Shown one piece after another: positions 8,099-16,503 of a stretch of 64,000 nt of DNA (positions are counted from its first letter, which is position 1; each line of letters opens with the position of its first letter). The notes under the pieces were generated by a model that was not told the origin of the DNA, made no database searches, and saw only the letters and a list, made by a program, of their open reading frames with translations. The DNA is from DASXYG01 sp036502625 (GTDB lineage: Bacteria; Actinomycetota; Actinomycetes; Streptosporangiales; Streptosporangiaceae): assembly GCA_036502625.1 (NCBI GenBank), contig DASXYG010000121.1, forward strand, positions 1 to 64,000. The letters run 5' to 3'. Both the position numbers and the translations under genes were made by a program.

Positions 8099-9709
8099 AT
8101 GGCGGACAGCGGACAGCGCCCGGTGCGCACGGTCACCCTCGCCGACGTGCTCGCCCTGCCGGTCATCGCGGCGGGGCGTCCTGAGGTGATGGCCGGGCGC
8201 GACCGGCTCGACCGGCCCGTCCGGTGGGTGCACGTCACCGAGCTGCTCGACCCGGCGTCGTTCCTCGAAGGCGGCGAGCTGATCCTCACCACCGGGATGC
8301 CGCAGGCCGACGACCCGGCCCGGGTGCGCGACTACGTGGACCAGCTCGCCGACGTCGGCACGGCCGGGCTCGTGGTCGAGCTCGGCCGCCGCTACCAGCG
8401 GGTGCCGGACGCGCTCGTCCACGCCTGCCGCGCCCGCGACCTGCCGCTGATCGTCCTCGGCCGCAGCGTCCTGTTCATCGAGATCACCCAGACCGTGCAC
8501 GCGCTCATCCTGGACGCCCAAGGCGAGCTGCTGCGCCGCGCCCAGGGCATCACGGACGCGTTCGCCGCGATGGCCGCGCGCGGCGCGCCCGCCGGGGAGA
8601 TCGTCACCGCCGCCGCCGAGCTGGCCGGATGCCCGGCGATCCTGGAGAACCTGGTGCACCAGGCGGTGATCTGCGCGCCCGGCGGCAGCACGGTCGGACG
8701 GGTGCTCACCGGGTGGCCGCGCCGCTCCCACATGACGCCCACCCCGGACCGTGCGGAGCCGGCCGGCGCGGAGGGCTGGCTGGTCACGCCGCTGGAGCGG
8801 GACGGCGCGCGGTGGGGGCGGCTGATCCTGGTGCCGGACGCCGCGGACCCGGCGGCCGGTCCCGAGCACGCCATGGTGGCCGAGCGCGCGGCCGCCGCGC
8901 TGAACCTCACCCGCGCGCCCGGCTACGGCCACTGGGAGCGCGACGCGCACCGTACGGTGCTGCGCGACCTCATCGACCGGCGCTTCCGTACGGCGACCGA
9001 CGCGCGGCACCGGGCCGAGGCGCTCGGAATGCCGGTCGCCGGCCACCGGCTGGTCGCGGTGGTGGTCAACCCGCCGCGGCCGGAGGAGCGCGAGGACTTC
9101 GCCGCGCGGCTCGCCGCCCACCTGGCCGCGTCGGGGGTGCGGGCGCTCGTCGGGGAGACGGCGCCGGGGCTGGTCGGCGCGCTGATCGCGCTGGCGCGGA
9201 CGACCGCGTGGCAGCCGGTGGCGCACCGCATCGGGCGGTTCGCCGCCGAGCGGCTCGGCCCGGACGCGGTCGTGGCGGTGGGGCCCGGGGTGGCCGACCT
9301 CGCGGACGTGGCCCGGTCGTTCCACGAGGCCGGCGAGGTGATCGAGGCCGTACGCCCCGGCACGTCGCGGCGGCCGTTCCACACCGAGGCGGACATCGGG
9401 CTGCCCGAGCTGCTGTACATGCTCCGCGACGACCCGCGGCTGCAGCGGTACGTCCAGCGGCAGCTCGGCCGGCTCATCGCCCACGACGCGCGGCACGACG
9501 GCGACCTGGTGACCACGCTGCGTCACTACCTGGCGGAGACGGGCAACACGTCCGCGGCGGCGAAGCGCAGCGGGCTGTCGCGGCAGGCGTTCTACCAGCG
9601 CATCCGGGCGATCGAGCGGGTCACGGCCGCCGACCTCTCCGACGGCGCCCACCAGATGCGGCTGCACGTCGCGTTGACGGCGCTCGACGCGATCACGCCG
9701 GAGCCGTGA
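8099..9709 (+). CDS. PucR-family transcriptional regulator
   Basis: A 536-residue regulator. The N-terminal PucR-like ligand domain (about 15-135) includes PVRWVHVTELLDPASFLEGGELILTTG split across two segments. A GGDEF-like central region follows, and the C-terminal helix-turn-helix of the PucR/CdaR type reads AKRSGLSRQAFYQRI at about 490-505. Such proteins activate purine, amine or sugar-acid catabolic genes in response to intermediates. The ATG at 8099 was chosen; an in-frame TTG six codons earlier is less likely. It closes the 4585-9709 operon and probably controls it. Confidence 0.85.
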   Translation: MADSGQRPVRTVTLADVLALPVIAAGRPEVMAGRDRLDRPVRWVHVTELLDPASFLEGGELILTTGMPQADDPARVRDYVDQLADVGTAGLVVELGRRYQRVPDALVHACRARDLPLIVLGRSVLFIEITQTVHALILDAQGELLRRAQGITDAFAAMAARGAPAGEIVTAAAELAGCPAILENLVHQAVICAPGGSTVGRVLTGWPRRSHMTPTPDRAEPAGAEGWLVTPLERDGARWGRLILVPDAADPAAGPEHAMVAERAAAALNLTRAPGYGHWERDAHRTVLRDLIDRRFRTATDARHRAEALGMPVAGHRLVAVVVNPPRPEEREDFAARLAAHLAASGVRALVGETAPGLVGALIALARTTAWQPVAHRIGRFAAERLGPDAVVAVGPGVADLADVARSFHEAGEVIEAVRPGTSRRPFHTEADIGLPELLYMLRDDPRLQRYVQRQLGRLIAHDARHDGDLVTTLRHYLAETGNTSAAAKRSGLSRQAFYQRIRAIERVTAADLSDGAHQMRLHVALTALDAITPEP

Positions 9710-9740
9710 CCCTGGCCGGCGCGTTTACGTTGTAGATCAT

Positions 9741-10595
9741 TTACGCGCGCACGTACACGGCCGGCGTGATCCCGTAGCAGCGGACGAACCACCGCGTCAG
9801 GTGCGCCTGGTCCGCGAACCCGGCGCAGGCGGCCGCGTCCGCGATCGGGATCCCCCTCCGCAGCAGCCCCCGCGCCTCTCGCAGCCGAAGCTGCCGCTGG
9901 TAGGCGCTCGGCGACATCCCGTACACCCGCTGGAACGCCCGGTACAGCGCATGCCTGCTGCACCCGGCCACCGCGGCCAGCGCGTCCGCGTCGAGCGCGC
10001 CCCCGGCGCCGCCCCCTGCGCGGACCTCGGCGCGTACGTGGTCGGCGAGGGCGTCGCGGACGCGGGCGACCGCGCGGCGTGACACGCGGGCGGCGGGGTC
10101 GGACGGGCGGACGGTGGTCGCCGCCATCGCCAGGACGACCTCGGACAGGCGTTCGTCGCGGGTCAGGGGGTCGGCGCCGCCGAGCAGCGCGGCGTTCAAG
10201 CGGCGTACGGCGGCGGCGAGGCGGGGGTCGGTGACCACGGGCTCGGTGAACAGCGGCAGGCCCGCCCCGCCCCCGGGCCCGGCCGCGTCGCCCAGGACGT
10301 CGGCGACCAGGTCCGGCGCGATGTGCACGATCCGGTAGATGAAGCCGTCCGCCGTCGCCGGGTAGCCGTCGTGCGGTTCGTCGGGGTTGAAGGCCATCAC
10401 CATGCCGGCCGCGCTCGTGCGGGCCGCGCCCCGGCAGCGGAACGCCTGCGCGCCGAGCTCGGTCACGCCGATGGAGTACGCGTCGTGGCTGTGCCGGTCG
10501 TAGGTGTGCCGCCGGAACCCCGCGTACATCGCCTCGACCGGCCGGTCGGCGGCCCGCGAGTACCGCGACCAGTCACGCCCGATCCGCTCGCCCAT
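9741..10595 (-). CDS. AraC-family transcriptional regulator
   Basis: A 284-residue regulator with an N-terminal cupin (AraC-binding) domain, including HTYDRHSHDAYSIGV and GMVMAFNPDEPHDG, and a C-terminal double helix-turn-helix. The first helix pair is DALAAVAGCSRHALYRAF; the second includes PIADAAACAGFADQAHLTRWF, followed by the family tail YGITPAVYVRA. Histidines in the cupin (RHSHD) suggest a small-molecule or metal pocket. It is divergent from the DUF2000 gene with 76 bases between, a frequent pairing. It may also act on the adjacent amino acid catabolic genes, but no operator was identified. Confidence 0.88.
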   Translation of the reverse strand: MGERIGRDWSRYSRAADRPVEAMYAGFRRHTYDRHSHDAYSIGVTELGAQAFRCRGAARTSAAGMVMAFNPDEPHDGYPATADGFIYRIVHIAPDLVADVLGDAAGPGGGAGLPLFTEPVVTDPRLAAAVRRLNAALLGGADPLTRDERLSEVVLAMAATTVRPSDPAARVSRRAVARVRDALADHVRAEVRAGGGAGGALDADALAAVAGCSRHALYRAFQRVYGMSPSAYQRQLRLREARGLLRRGIPIADAAACAGFADQAHLTRWFVRCYGITPAVYVRA

Positions 10596-10671
10596 GCCCC
10601 CATTCTGCCGCCTCCCCGGACCCGCGCGAGCGTTCAAGACCGGCGTGACCTGCCGCGCGAGAATCACGGCC

Positions 10672-11085
10672 ATGCGTTTCGATACGAAGATCGCGATCGT
10701 CGTGCGCGAGGGGCTCGCCGCCTGGCAGGAGCTGAACGTGACCGCGTTCCTGTCCAGCGCGGTGGCCGCCGGGGTGCCGGAGACGATCGGCAAGCCGTAC
10801 GAGGACGGCTCGGGCAACACCTACCTCCCGATGTTCCGCCAGCCGGTGCTCGTGTACGCGGCGCCCGACGCGGCCCAGCTCGCCGAGGTGCGGGAGCGCG
10901 CGGTGACCCGGGAGATGCCGGTGGCGCTGTACACCGCCGAGCTGTTCGGCACCGGCAACGACGACGACAACCGCGCCGCCGTGCGCGACGTGCCCGCCGC
11001 CGGCCTGGACCTCGTCGGCCTGGCCGTGTACGGGCCGCGCAACCGCGTGGACAAGGTGCTCAAGGGCCTGCGGCTGCACGGCTGA
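10672..11085 (+). CDS. DUF2000 family protein
   Basis: A 137-residue protein that opens with MRFDTKIAIVVREGLAAWQ and contains YLPMFRQPVLVY and MPVALYTAELFGTGND. These features match the DUF2000 (PTH2-like fold) family, whose biochemical role is unknown; its fold resembles peptidyl-tRNA hydrolase 2. The ATG was chosen because it begins the conserved N-terminal strand. It is transcribed away from the AraC regulator, which probably controls it. Confidence 0.82.
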   Translation: MRFDTKIAIVVREGLAAWQELNVTAFLSSAVAAGVPETIGKPYEDGSGNTYLPMFRQPVLVYAAPDAAQLAEVRERAVTREMPVALYTAELFGTGNDDDNRAAVRDVPAAGLDLVGLAVYGPRNRVDKVLKGLRLHG

Positions 11086-11116
11086 CCGGCGCGGCGCCGG
11101 CCGGCCGTACGGTGCC

Positions 11117-12268
11117 TCACACCAGGTTGTGCTCCGGGCGCGCGGCGGACGCCGCGAACCGCCGCACGTCCAGCGGCGAGACGTCGATCTCCGGTGTGCG
11201 CCCGAGCACGAGGTCGCGCATGACCTCCCCGATCGCCGGCCCCTGCAGGAAGCCGTGGCCGGAGAAGCCGGTGGCGTACAGGAACCGGGAGACCTCCGGC
11301 GCCTCCCCCACGATCGCGTTGTGGTCGGGGGTGATCTCGTACAGCCCGGCCCAGCGGTGCGCCAGGCCCGTCTCGGCGAGCCGCGGCGCGCGCCGGGCCA
11401 CCACCTCGCCGAGCGCGGCCAGCCACTCGTCGGTGACGGGGGCGTCGAAGGCGTAGACGTCCTCCGGCTCCGACATGCCCATGAGCAGGCCGGGGCCCTC
11501 GTCGTGGAAGTAGAACGAGGTGCCGAAGTCGATCGTCATGGGCATGTCGCGCGGCAGGTCGGGGATCGGCTCGGTGACCACGATCTGCCGGCGCAGCGGC
11601 CGCACCGGCAGCTCCACCCCGGCCATCTCCCCCACCGCGGCCGACCACGGGCCCGCCGCGCACACCACCGTGTCCGTACGGACGACGCCCTGGTCCGTAC
11701 GGACGCCGGTGATCGCGCCGCCGGACACGTCGACGCCGGTCACCGGGCAGTGCCGGACGAGCCGCGCGCCGTGCGCGCGCGCCGCCGCGGCGTAGCCCTG
11801 CACCACCGCCTCGGGCGTGCAGTGGCCGTCGCGCGGCGCGTACGCGGCGGCGATCAGGCCGTCCGGCGCCACGATCGGCGCCAGCGCGCACGCCTCCTCG
11901 ACGGACAGGATGCGGCTGGGCACGCCGAGCCCGTTCTGCACCTCGACGCTCCGCTCGAACGCGGCGAGGTCGGCCGGGTCGGACAGCAGGAAGAGGTAGC
12001 CGTGCTGCTTCAGGTCGATCTCGCCGCCGGGCCGCCGGGCGAAGTCCTCGAACAATTCGAGGCCGCGCTGCCCGAGGGCGATGTTGACGGGGTCGGAGAA
12101 CTGCGCGCGCACGCCGCCGGCGGCGCGGCTGGTGCTGCCCGACGCGAGCTCGTCGCGCTCGAACAGCACCACCTCCGCGCCGGCCTCCGCGAGGTGGAAG
12201 GCGGTGCTCACGCCCATGACGCCGCCGCCGATCACGACGGCGTCGGCGCGCTCGGGCAGGCCCGTCAT
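11117..12268 (-). CDS. FAD-dependent oxidoreductase, sarcosine/pipecolate oxidase-like
   Basis: A 383-residue DAO-fold flavoenzyme. The dinucleotide motif VVIGGGVMGVSTAFHL lies near the N terminus, GSTSRAAGGVRAQFS matches the sarcosine oxidase beta/dimethylglycine oxidase group, and the C-terminal flavin motif is TGFSGHGFLQGPAIG. Its ATG overlaps the stop of the upstream aldehyde dehydrogenase gene in an ATGA junction, so the two are coupled. With an ALDH7-type aminoadipate semialdehyde dehydrogenase and a lysine aminotransferase nearby, an L-pipecolate or other lysine-derived imino-acid oxidase role is attractive. That is inference; sarcosine or proline-type substrates remain possible. Confidence 0.8.
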   Translation of the reverse strand: MTGLPERADAVVIGGGVMGVSTAFHLAEAGAEVVLFERDELASGSTSRAAGGVRAQFSDPVNIALGQRGLELFEDFARRPGGEIDLKQHGYLFLLSDPADLAAFERSVEVQNGLGVPSRILSVEEACALAPIVAPDGLIAAAYAPRDGHCTPEAVVQGYAAAARAHGARLVRHCPVTGVDVSGGAITGVRTDQGVVRTDTVVCAAGPWSAAVGEMAGVELPVRPLRRQIVVTEPIPDLPRDMPMTIDFGTSFYFHDEGPGLLMGMSEPEDVYAFDAPVTDEWLAALGEVVARRAPRLAETGLAHRWAGLYEITPDHNAIVGEAPEVSRFLYATGFSGHGFLQGPAIGEVMRDLVLGRTPEIDVSPLDVRRFAASAARPEHNLV

Positions 12269-13872
12269 TCCGCGGCGCCGGTGAACGACGACGGCAGGCG
12301 GTAGTCGCGGTCGGGGGTGACGGTCGCGACGTCCATCTGCGCCTTCTGGAGCTGACCGGAGAAGTCCCAGTTCATCGACTGCCAGCGGGTGAACTGGTCG
12401 AGCACCCAGATGCCCGACTGGCGGCTGCCGTTGCCGGACTTGCCGTTGCCGCCGAACGGGAGGTGCGCCTCCGCGCCGGACGTCGAGTTGTTCACGCTGA
12501 CCATGCCGGCGCCGATGTCCTGCCGGAAGCGGAACGCGGTGGCCGGGTCGTTGGTGTAGACGGCCGCGGACAGGCCGTAGCCGGACAGGTTGCCCAGCTC
12601 GATGGCCTCGTCCAGCGTCGTGTACGTGGTGACGCCGACGATCGGGCCGAACGTCTCCTCGGTGAACACCGGGTCGTCGCGGCGCACCCCGGTGAGCAGC
12701 ACCGGGTGGTAGAACAGGCCGTCGCCCGGGTCGCCGACGAAGCCGTCGCGCGGCGCGTCGGCGGTGATGCGGCCCACCGCGGACGAGCCCCACACGCGGT
12801 GGTGGTCGCCGATCCACTTCAGCGTCCGCTCGAAGCCGTCCGCGAACTTCTGGTCCAGCAGCGGCCCGTACAGGACGTCCTGCGCCGGGTCGCCGACGGG
12901 CGCGGCGCGCAGCACGGCGTCGAGCCGGCGCACGAACTCGTCGTGGACGTCGGCGTGCACGATCAGGCTGCCCAGTGACGTGCAGCGCTGCCCGGCGGTG
13001 CCGTAGCCGGAGAACAGCGCGCCCTCGACGGCGAGGTCGAGGTCCGCGTCCGGCGCGACGACCATCGGGTTCTTGCCGCCGAGCTCCAGGCACGGCGACT
13101 GGAGGTGGCGGCCGCACAGCTCCCCGACGCGCGCGCCGACCGCCGACGAACCGGTGAAGCCGACCTTCTGCACGGTGCCCGCCTCCAGGGACATGCGCAG
13201 CCCCGCGAACGTGGCGTCGCCGTCGGCGTACACGAGCTGCAAGGCGTCGCGCGGCACCCCGGCGCGCCAGAACAGCTCGGCGAACGCGCGGGCGCTGGCC
13301 GCGGCGTACTCGGCCGGCTTCCACACGACCGTGTTGCCGCACAGCAGCGCCGGCACGAGGTACCAGGACGGCACCGCGACCGGGAAGTTGCCCGCCGTGA
13401 TGATCGTGGCCACCCCGACCGGCGCGCGGAACGTGAACAACTGCTTGTCGGGCATCTCCGAGGGCACCGTCTGCCCGTACATCCTGCGGCCCTCGCCGAG
13501 GAAGAAGTCGCAGGTGTCGATGATCTCCTGGACCTCGCCGAGCGCCTCGGTGTACGGCTTGCCGATCTCGCGGGTCACCAGCGCCGACAGCGCCTCCTTG
13601 TTGGCCTCCACGAGCCGCCCGAGGCTCGCGACCACGCGGCCGCGCACCGGGGCCGGAACGTCGCGCCACGAGCGCTGCGCGCGTGCGGCCGACGCGGTGG
13701 CGTCGCGCAGCGCCTCCGGACCGGCCAGCAGCACGGTCGCGACGCGATCATCAAGCCGCGCCGGGTTGCGCGAGACGTACTCGGCGTCGCCGTCGCGGTC
13801 CGTACCTCCGACGACCGAGGTCACGCGTGCCGGATCCACCAGACCCACCTCTTCCTGCTCTCTGAGCTCCAC
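12265..13872 (-). CDS. Aldehyde dehydrogenase, ALDH7/aminoadipate semialdehyde type
   Basis: A 535-residue NAD(P)-dependent aldehyde dehydrogenase. The general base Glu263 lies in CLELGGKNP and the nucleophile Cys297 in GTAGQRCTS. The context EVQEIIDTCDFF, FNFPVAV-like GNFPVAVPSW and the GTAGQRCT string resemble ALDH7 (antiquitin, Pcd/AmaB), which oxidises aminoadipate semialdehyde/piperideine-6-carboxylate to 2-aminoadipate. A lysine 6-aminotransferase, which makes exactly that aldehyde, lies 2.6 kb away. The start is uncertain: GTG at 13872 gives the longest form, but GTG codons at 13848 and 13839 have better ribosome sites. Translation is coupled to the downstream FAD oxidoreductase. Confidence 0.85.
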   Translation of the reverse strand: MELREQEEVGLVDPARVTSVVGGTDRDGDAEYVSRNPARLDDRVATVLLAGPEALRDATASAARAQRSWRDVPAPVRGRVVASLGRLVEANKEALSALVTREIGKPYTEALGEVQEIIDTCDFFLGEGRRMYGQTVPSEMPDKQLFTFRAPVGVATIITAGNFPVAVPSWYLVPALLCGNTVVWKPAEYAAASARAFAELFWRAGVPRDALQLVYADGDATFAGLRMSLEAGTVQKVGFTGSSAVGARVGELCGRHLQSPCLELGGKNPMVVAPDADLDLAVEGALFSGYGTAGQRCTSLGSLIVHADVHDEFVRRLDAVLRAAPVGDPAQDVLYGPLLDQKFADGFERTLKWIGDHHRVWGSSAVGRITADAPRDGFVGDPGDGLFYHPVLLTGVRRDDPVFTEETFGPIVGVTTYTTLDEAIELGNLSGYGLSAAVYTNDPATAFRFRQDIGAGMVSVNNSTSGAEAHLPFGGNGKSGNGSRQSGIWVLDQFTRWQSMNWDFSGQLQKAQMDVATVTPDRDYRLPSSFTGAAE

Positions 13873-13977
13873 GGGCCATCATGAGGCCCGAGCGTAAGCC
13901 GATCTTGACCTTACGTACATTGACGCCCGTACCATGCCGGGCCGAACCTGATCATCGCCGACGAAGGAGGAGGTCAC

Positions 13978-14925
13978 ATGCCCGCCCCACGGGTGCTCGA
14001 CGACGCGGAGGTCGCTGCGCGGCTTGATGTGGACACCGCGATCGCGTCCCAGCGCGAGGCGTTCGGGGCGCTCGGCGACGGCACCGCGGAGCTGGCGCCC
14101 AAGGCGTTGCTGCACGGCGACGACGACACCGCGCTGTGCTATTTCAGCCGGCTCTCCCCCGCGCACGCCGCCGTGTGCAAGGTCGTCAGCGTCAACCCGG
14201 GCAACGCCGGGCGCGGGCTGCCGACGATCTCCGCGACCGTGCTCGTCCTCGACCCCGTGACCGGCGCGCTGGCCGCCGTCATGGACGCCGGCACGCTCAC
14301 CGCCGTGCGCACCGCCGCGGGCAGCGCGGTCGCCGCCGACGCGCTGGCCCTCCCCGGCCCCGTCGACCTCGGGGTACTCGGCTCGGGCGTGCAGGCGTAC
14401 CAGCACGTACGGGCGCTGGCGCGGGTGCGCGAGCTGCGGTCCGTACGGCTGTGGAGCCCGAACGCCGCGCACCGCGACGCCGCCGTCGAGCGCATCGCCG
14501 CCGAGGCCGGCGTCCCGGTGACCGCCGCAGACGACCCGGCCCAGGCGGTGCGCGGCGCGCATGTCGTCGCGGCCTGCACGCTCAGCACCGAACCCGTCGT
14601 GCCGACCGCGGAGATCGCGCCCGGCTGCCTGGTGATCAGCGTCGGGTCGTTCGAGAAGCACCGCCGCGAGGTGGACGGCGCCCTGCTGCGCCGCGCCGCG
14701 CGGGTCGTCGTGGACGACGTCGCGACCGCGGAGGCCACCGCCGGCTGCGTGGTGGCCGGCGTCGCCGCGGGCGACGTCTCCCGCGAGGCGCTCGTACCGC
14801 TCGGCGCCGTCGTCACCGGCCGCGCCGAGGGCCGTACGGACCCCGGCGACATCGTCTTCTACAACAGCGTCGGTCTCGGCGCGCAGGACGCCGCCGCGGC
14901 GCTCGCGGTACTCCGATCCCCCTGA
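13978..14925 (+). CDS. Ornithine cyclodeaminase/mu-crystallin family protein
   Basis: A 315-residue NAD(P)-binding protein of the OCD family. It has the Rossmann motif LGVLGSGVQAYQHVRAL, the substrate-side segment DAGTLTAVRTAAGSAVAAD and ISVGSFEKHRREVD, all family-typical. Members deaminate ornithine to proline or lysine to pipecolate, or act as ketimine or imino-acid reductases. A GAAGGAGG site precedes the ATG. It is divergent from the aldehyde dehydrogenase genes and followed 30 bases later by a permease. In this setting a lysine- or piperideine-related reaction is plausible, but sequence alone does not separate cyclodeaminase from ketimine reductase. Confidence 0.82.
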   Translation: MPAPRVLDDAEVAARLDVDTAIASQREAFGALGDGTAELAPKALLHGDDDTALCYFSRLSPAHAAVCKVVSVNPGNAGRGLPTISATVLVLDPVTGALAAVMDAGTLTAVRTAAGSAVAADALALPGPVDLGVLGSGVQAYQHVRALARVRELRSVRLWSPNAAHRDAAVERIAAEAGVPVTAADDPAQAVRGAHVVAACTLSTEPVVPTAEIAPGCLVISVGSFEKHRREVDGALLRRAARVVVDDVATAEATAGCVVAGVAAGDVSREALVPLGAVVTGRAEGRTDPGDIVFYNSVGLGAQDAAAALAVLRSP

Positions 14926-14955
14926 TCGGGCTCCCCCACCTGAAGGAGGCTGGCC

Positions 14956-16470
14956 ATGAGTACGGCCCCGGGATCCCCACCCCCCGACTCCCTTTTCGGC
15001 ACCGGCCCGCGCGGCATCTTCCGCCGTACGCTGCCGACCGCGGAGCACGAACCCGAACACCGCATGGTGCGGGCCATCGGCCTCGGCCGCCTCACGCTGA
15101 TCGGCATCGGCGCGATCATCGGCGCGGGCATATTCACCCTCGCCGGATCGGTCGCCCACGACACCGCCGGCCCCGCGGTGCTCGTGTCGTTCCTGGTCGC
15201 CGGGCTGGCCTCGGTGTGCGCGGCGTTCTGCTACGCCGAGTTCGCCGGGTTCGTGCCGCGCGCCGGGTCGTCGTACACGTACGGCGCGAGCGTGCTCGGC
15301 GAGATCGTCGGCTGGATCATCGGCTGGGACCTGCTCCTGGAGTACACCGCGATCGTCGCGGTCGTCTCCATCGGGATGTCCGGCTACGTCGACTACCTGC
15401 TGCACTCCGCGCACATCAACCTGCCGCTGTGGATGCAGGGTGCGCCCGGCACCGGCACCGGCCACTACGTGGACCTCATCGCGATGGTCATCTGCGTGGG
15501 CGTCGCCTGGCTGCTCAACCAGGGCACCAAGCGCTCCACCCGGGTCGACGCGATCCTCACGATCGTCAAGATCGCCGTCGTGCTGCTCGTGGTGATCGTC
15601 GGGCTGTTCAAGGTGCACGGCTCGAACCTGACGCCGTTCGCCCCGTTCGGCTGGGGCGGCGCCATGACCGGCGCGGCCACCGTGTTCTTCGCGGTCTTCG
15701 GCTACGACGCGCTGTCCACCGCGGCCGAGGAGTCGATCGAGGCCAAGCGGCACCTCCCGAAGGCGATGATCATCTCGCTGGCGGTGTCGATGCTGCTGTA
15801 CGTCCTGGCCTGCATCGTGCTGACCGGCATGGTGAACTACAAGGACATCAACCCCACCAGCGGCTTCTCCTCGGCGTTCCAGTCCGTCGGATTGGGCGGC
15901 ATCGGCGACATCATCGCGATCGGCGCGGTGCTCGGCATCGTGACCGTGTGCTTCTCGTTCATGATGGGCGCGTCCCGCATGTGGTACGCCATGAGCCGCG
16001 ACGGCCTGATGCCCGCGTGGTTCGGCAGGCTGCACCCGCGGCGCCGCGTGCCGACCCGCGCCACGTGGGTGCTCGGCGGCGCGTCGGCCGTGCTCGCCGG
16101 GCTGCTGCCGGTCAACGACGCCGCCGAGCTGGTCAACATCGGCGTGCTGCTGGCGTTCGTGGTGGTCTGCGCGGCCGTGGTGGTCCTCCGCTACCGCCGC
16201 CCCGACCTCCCGCGCGGATTCAAGGTGCCGTGGATGCCGGTGGTGCCGATCGTGGGCATCGGCTTCTCGATCTGGCTGACCACGTTCCTGACCTCGGTGA
16301 CGTGGTGGCGCTTCGTGATCTGGCTGGTCGTCGGGCTGATCGTCTACTCGGCGTACGGCTACCGCAAGACGCGGCAGGTCATGCCGGGCGGCTCGGTCAG
16401 CCTGGACGACCTGCAGCGGCTGGGCCAGGCGGAGGAGGAGGCGGAACCGCCCGCCCCCGCCGCCACCTGA
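14956..16470 (+). CDS. APC-family cationic amino acid permease
   Basis: A 504-residue inner-membrane transporter with about 12-14 helices. Helix 1 carries the APC unwinding motif GIGAIIGAGIFTLAG, helix 3 has CYAEFAGFVPRAGSSYTY, and FGYDALSTAAEES in helix 6 matches the CAT (cationic amino acid transporter) branch. The start has a consensus AAGGAGG. It is co-transcribed with the cyclodeaminase-like gene. The CAT resemblance supports lysine, ornithine or arginine as substrate, in keeping with the lysine aminotransferase encoded next to it on the other strand. Confidence 0.88.
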   Translation: MSTAPGSPPPDSLFGTGPRGIFRRTLPTAEHEPEHRMVRAIGLGRLTLIGIGAIIGAGIFTLAGSVAHDTAGPAVLVSFLVAGLASVCAAFCYAEFAGFVPRAGSSYTYGASVLGEIVGWIIGWDLLLEYTAIVAVVSIGMSGYVDYLLHSAHINLPLWMQGAPGTGTGHYVDLIAMVICVGVAWLLNQGTKRSTRVDAILTIVKIAVVLLVVIVGLFKVHGSNLTPFAPFGWGGAMTGAATVFFAVFGYDALSTAAEESIEAKRHLPKAMIISLAVSMLLYVLACIVLTGMVNYKDINPTSGFSSAFQSVGLGGIGDIIAIGAVLGIVTVCFSFMMGASRMWYAMSRDGLMPAWFGRLHPRRRVPTRATWVLGGASAVLAGLLPVNDAAELVNIGVLLAFVVVCAAVVVLRYRRPDLPRGFKVPWMPVVPIVGIGFSIWLTTFLTSVTWWRFVIWLVVGLIVYSAYGYRKTRQVMPGGSVSLDDLQRLGQAEEEAEPPAPAAT

Positions 16471-16503
16471 CCCGGCCGCCCCGTACGTCGTCACCCGCGT
16501 GGT

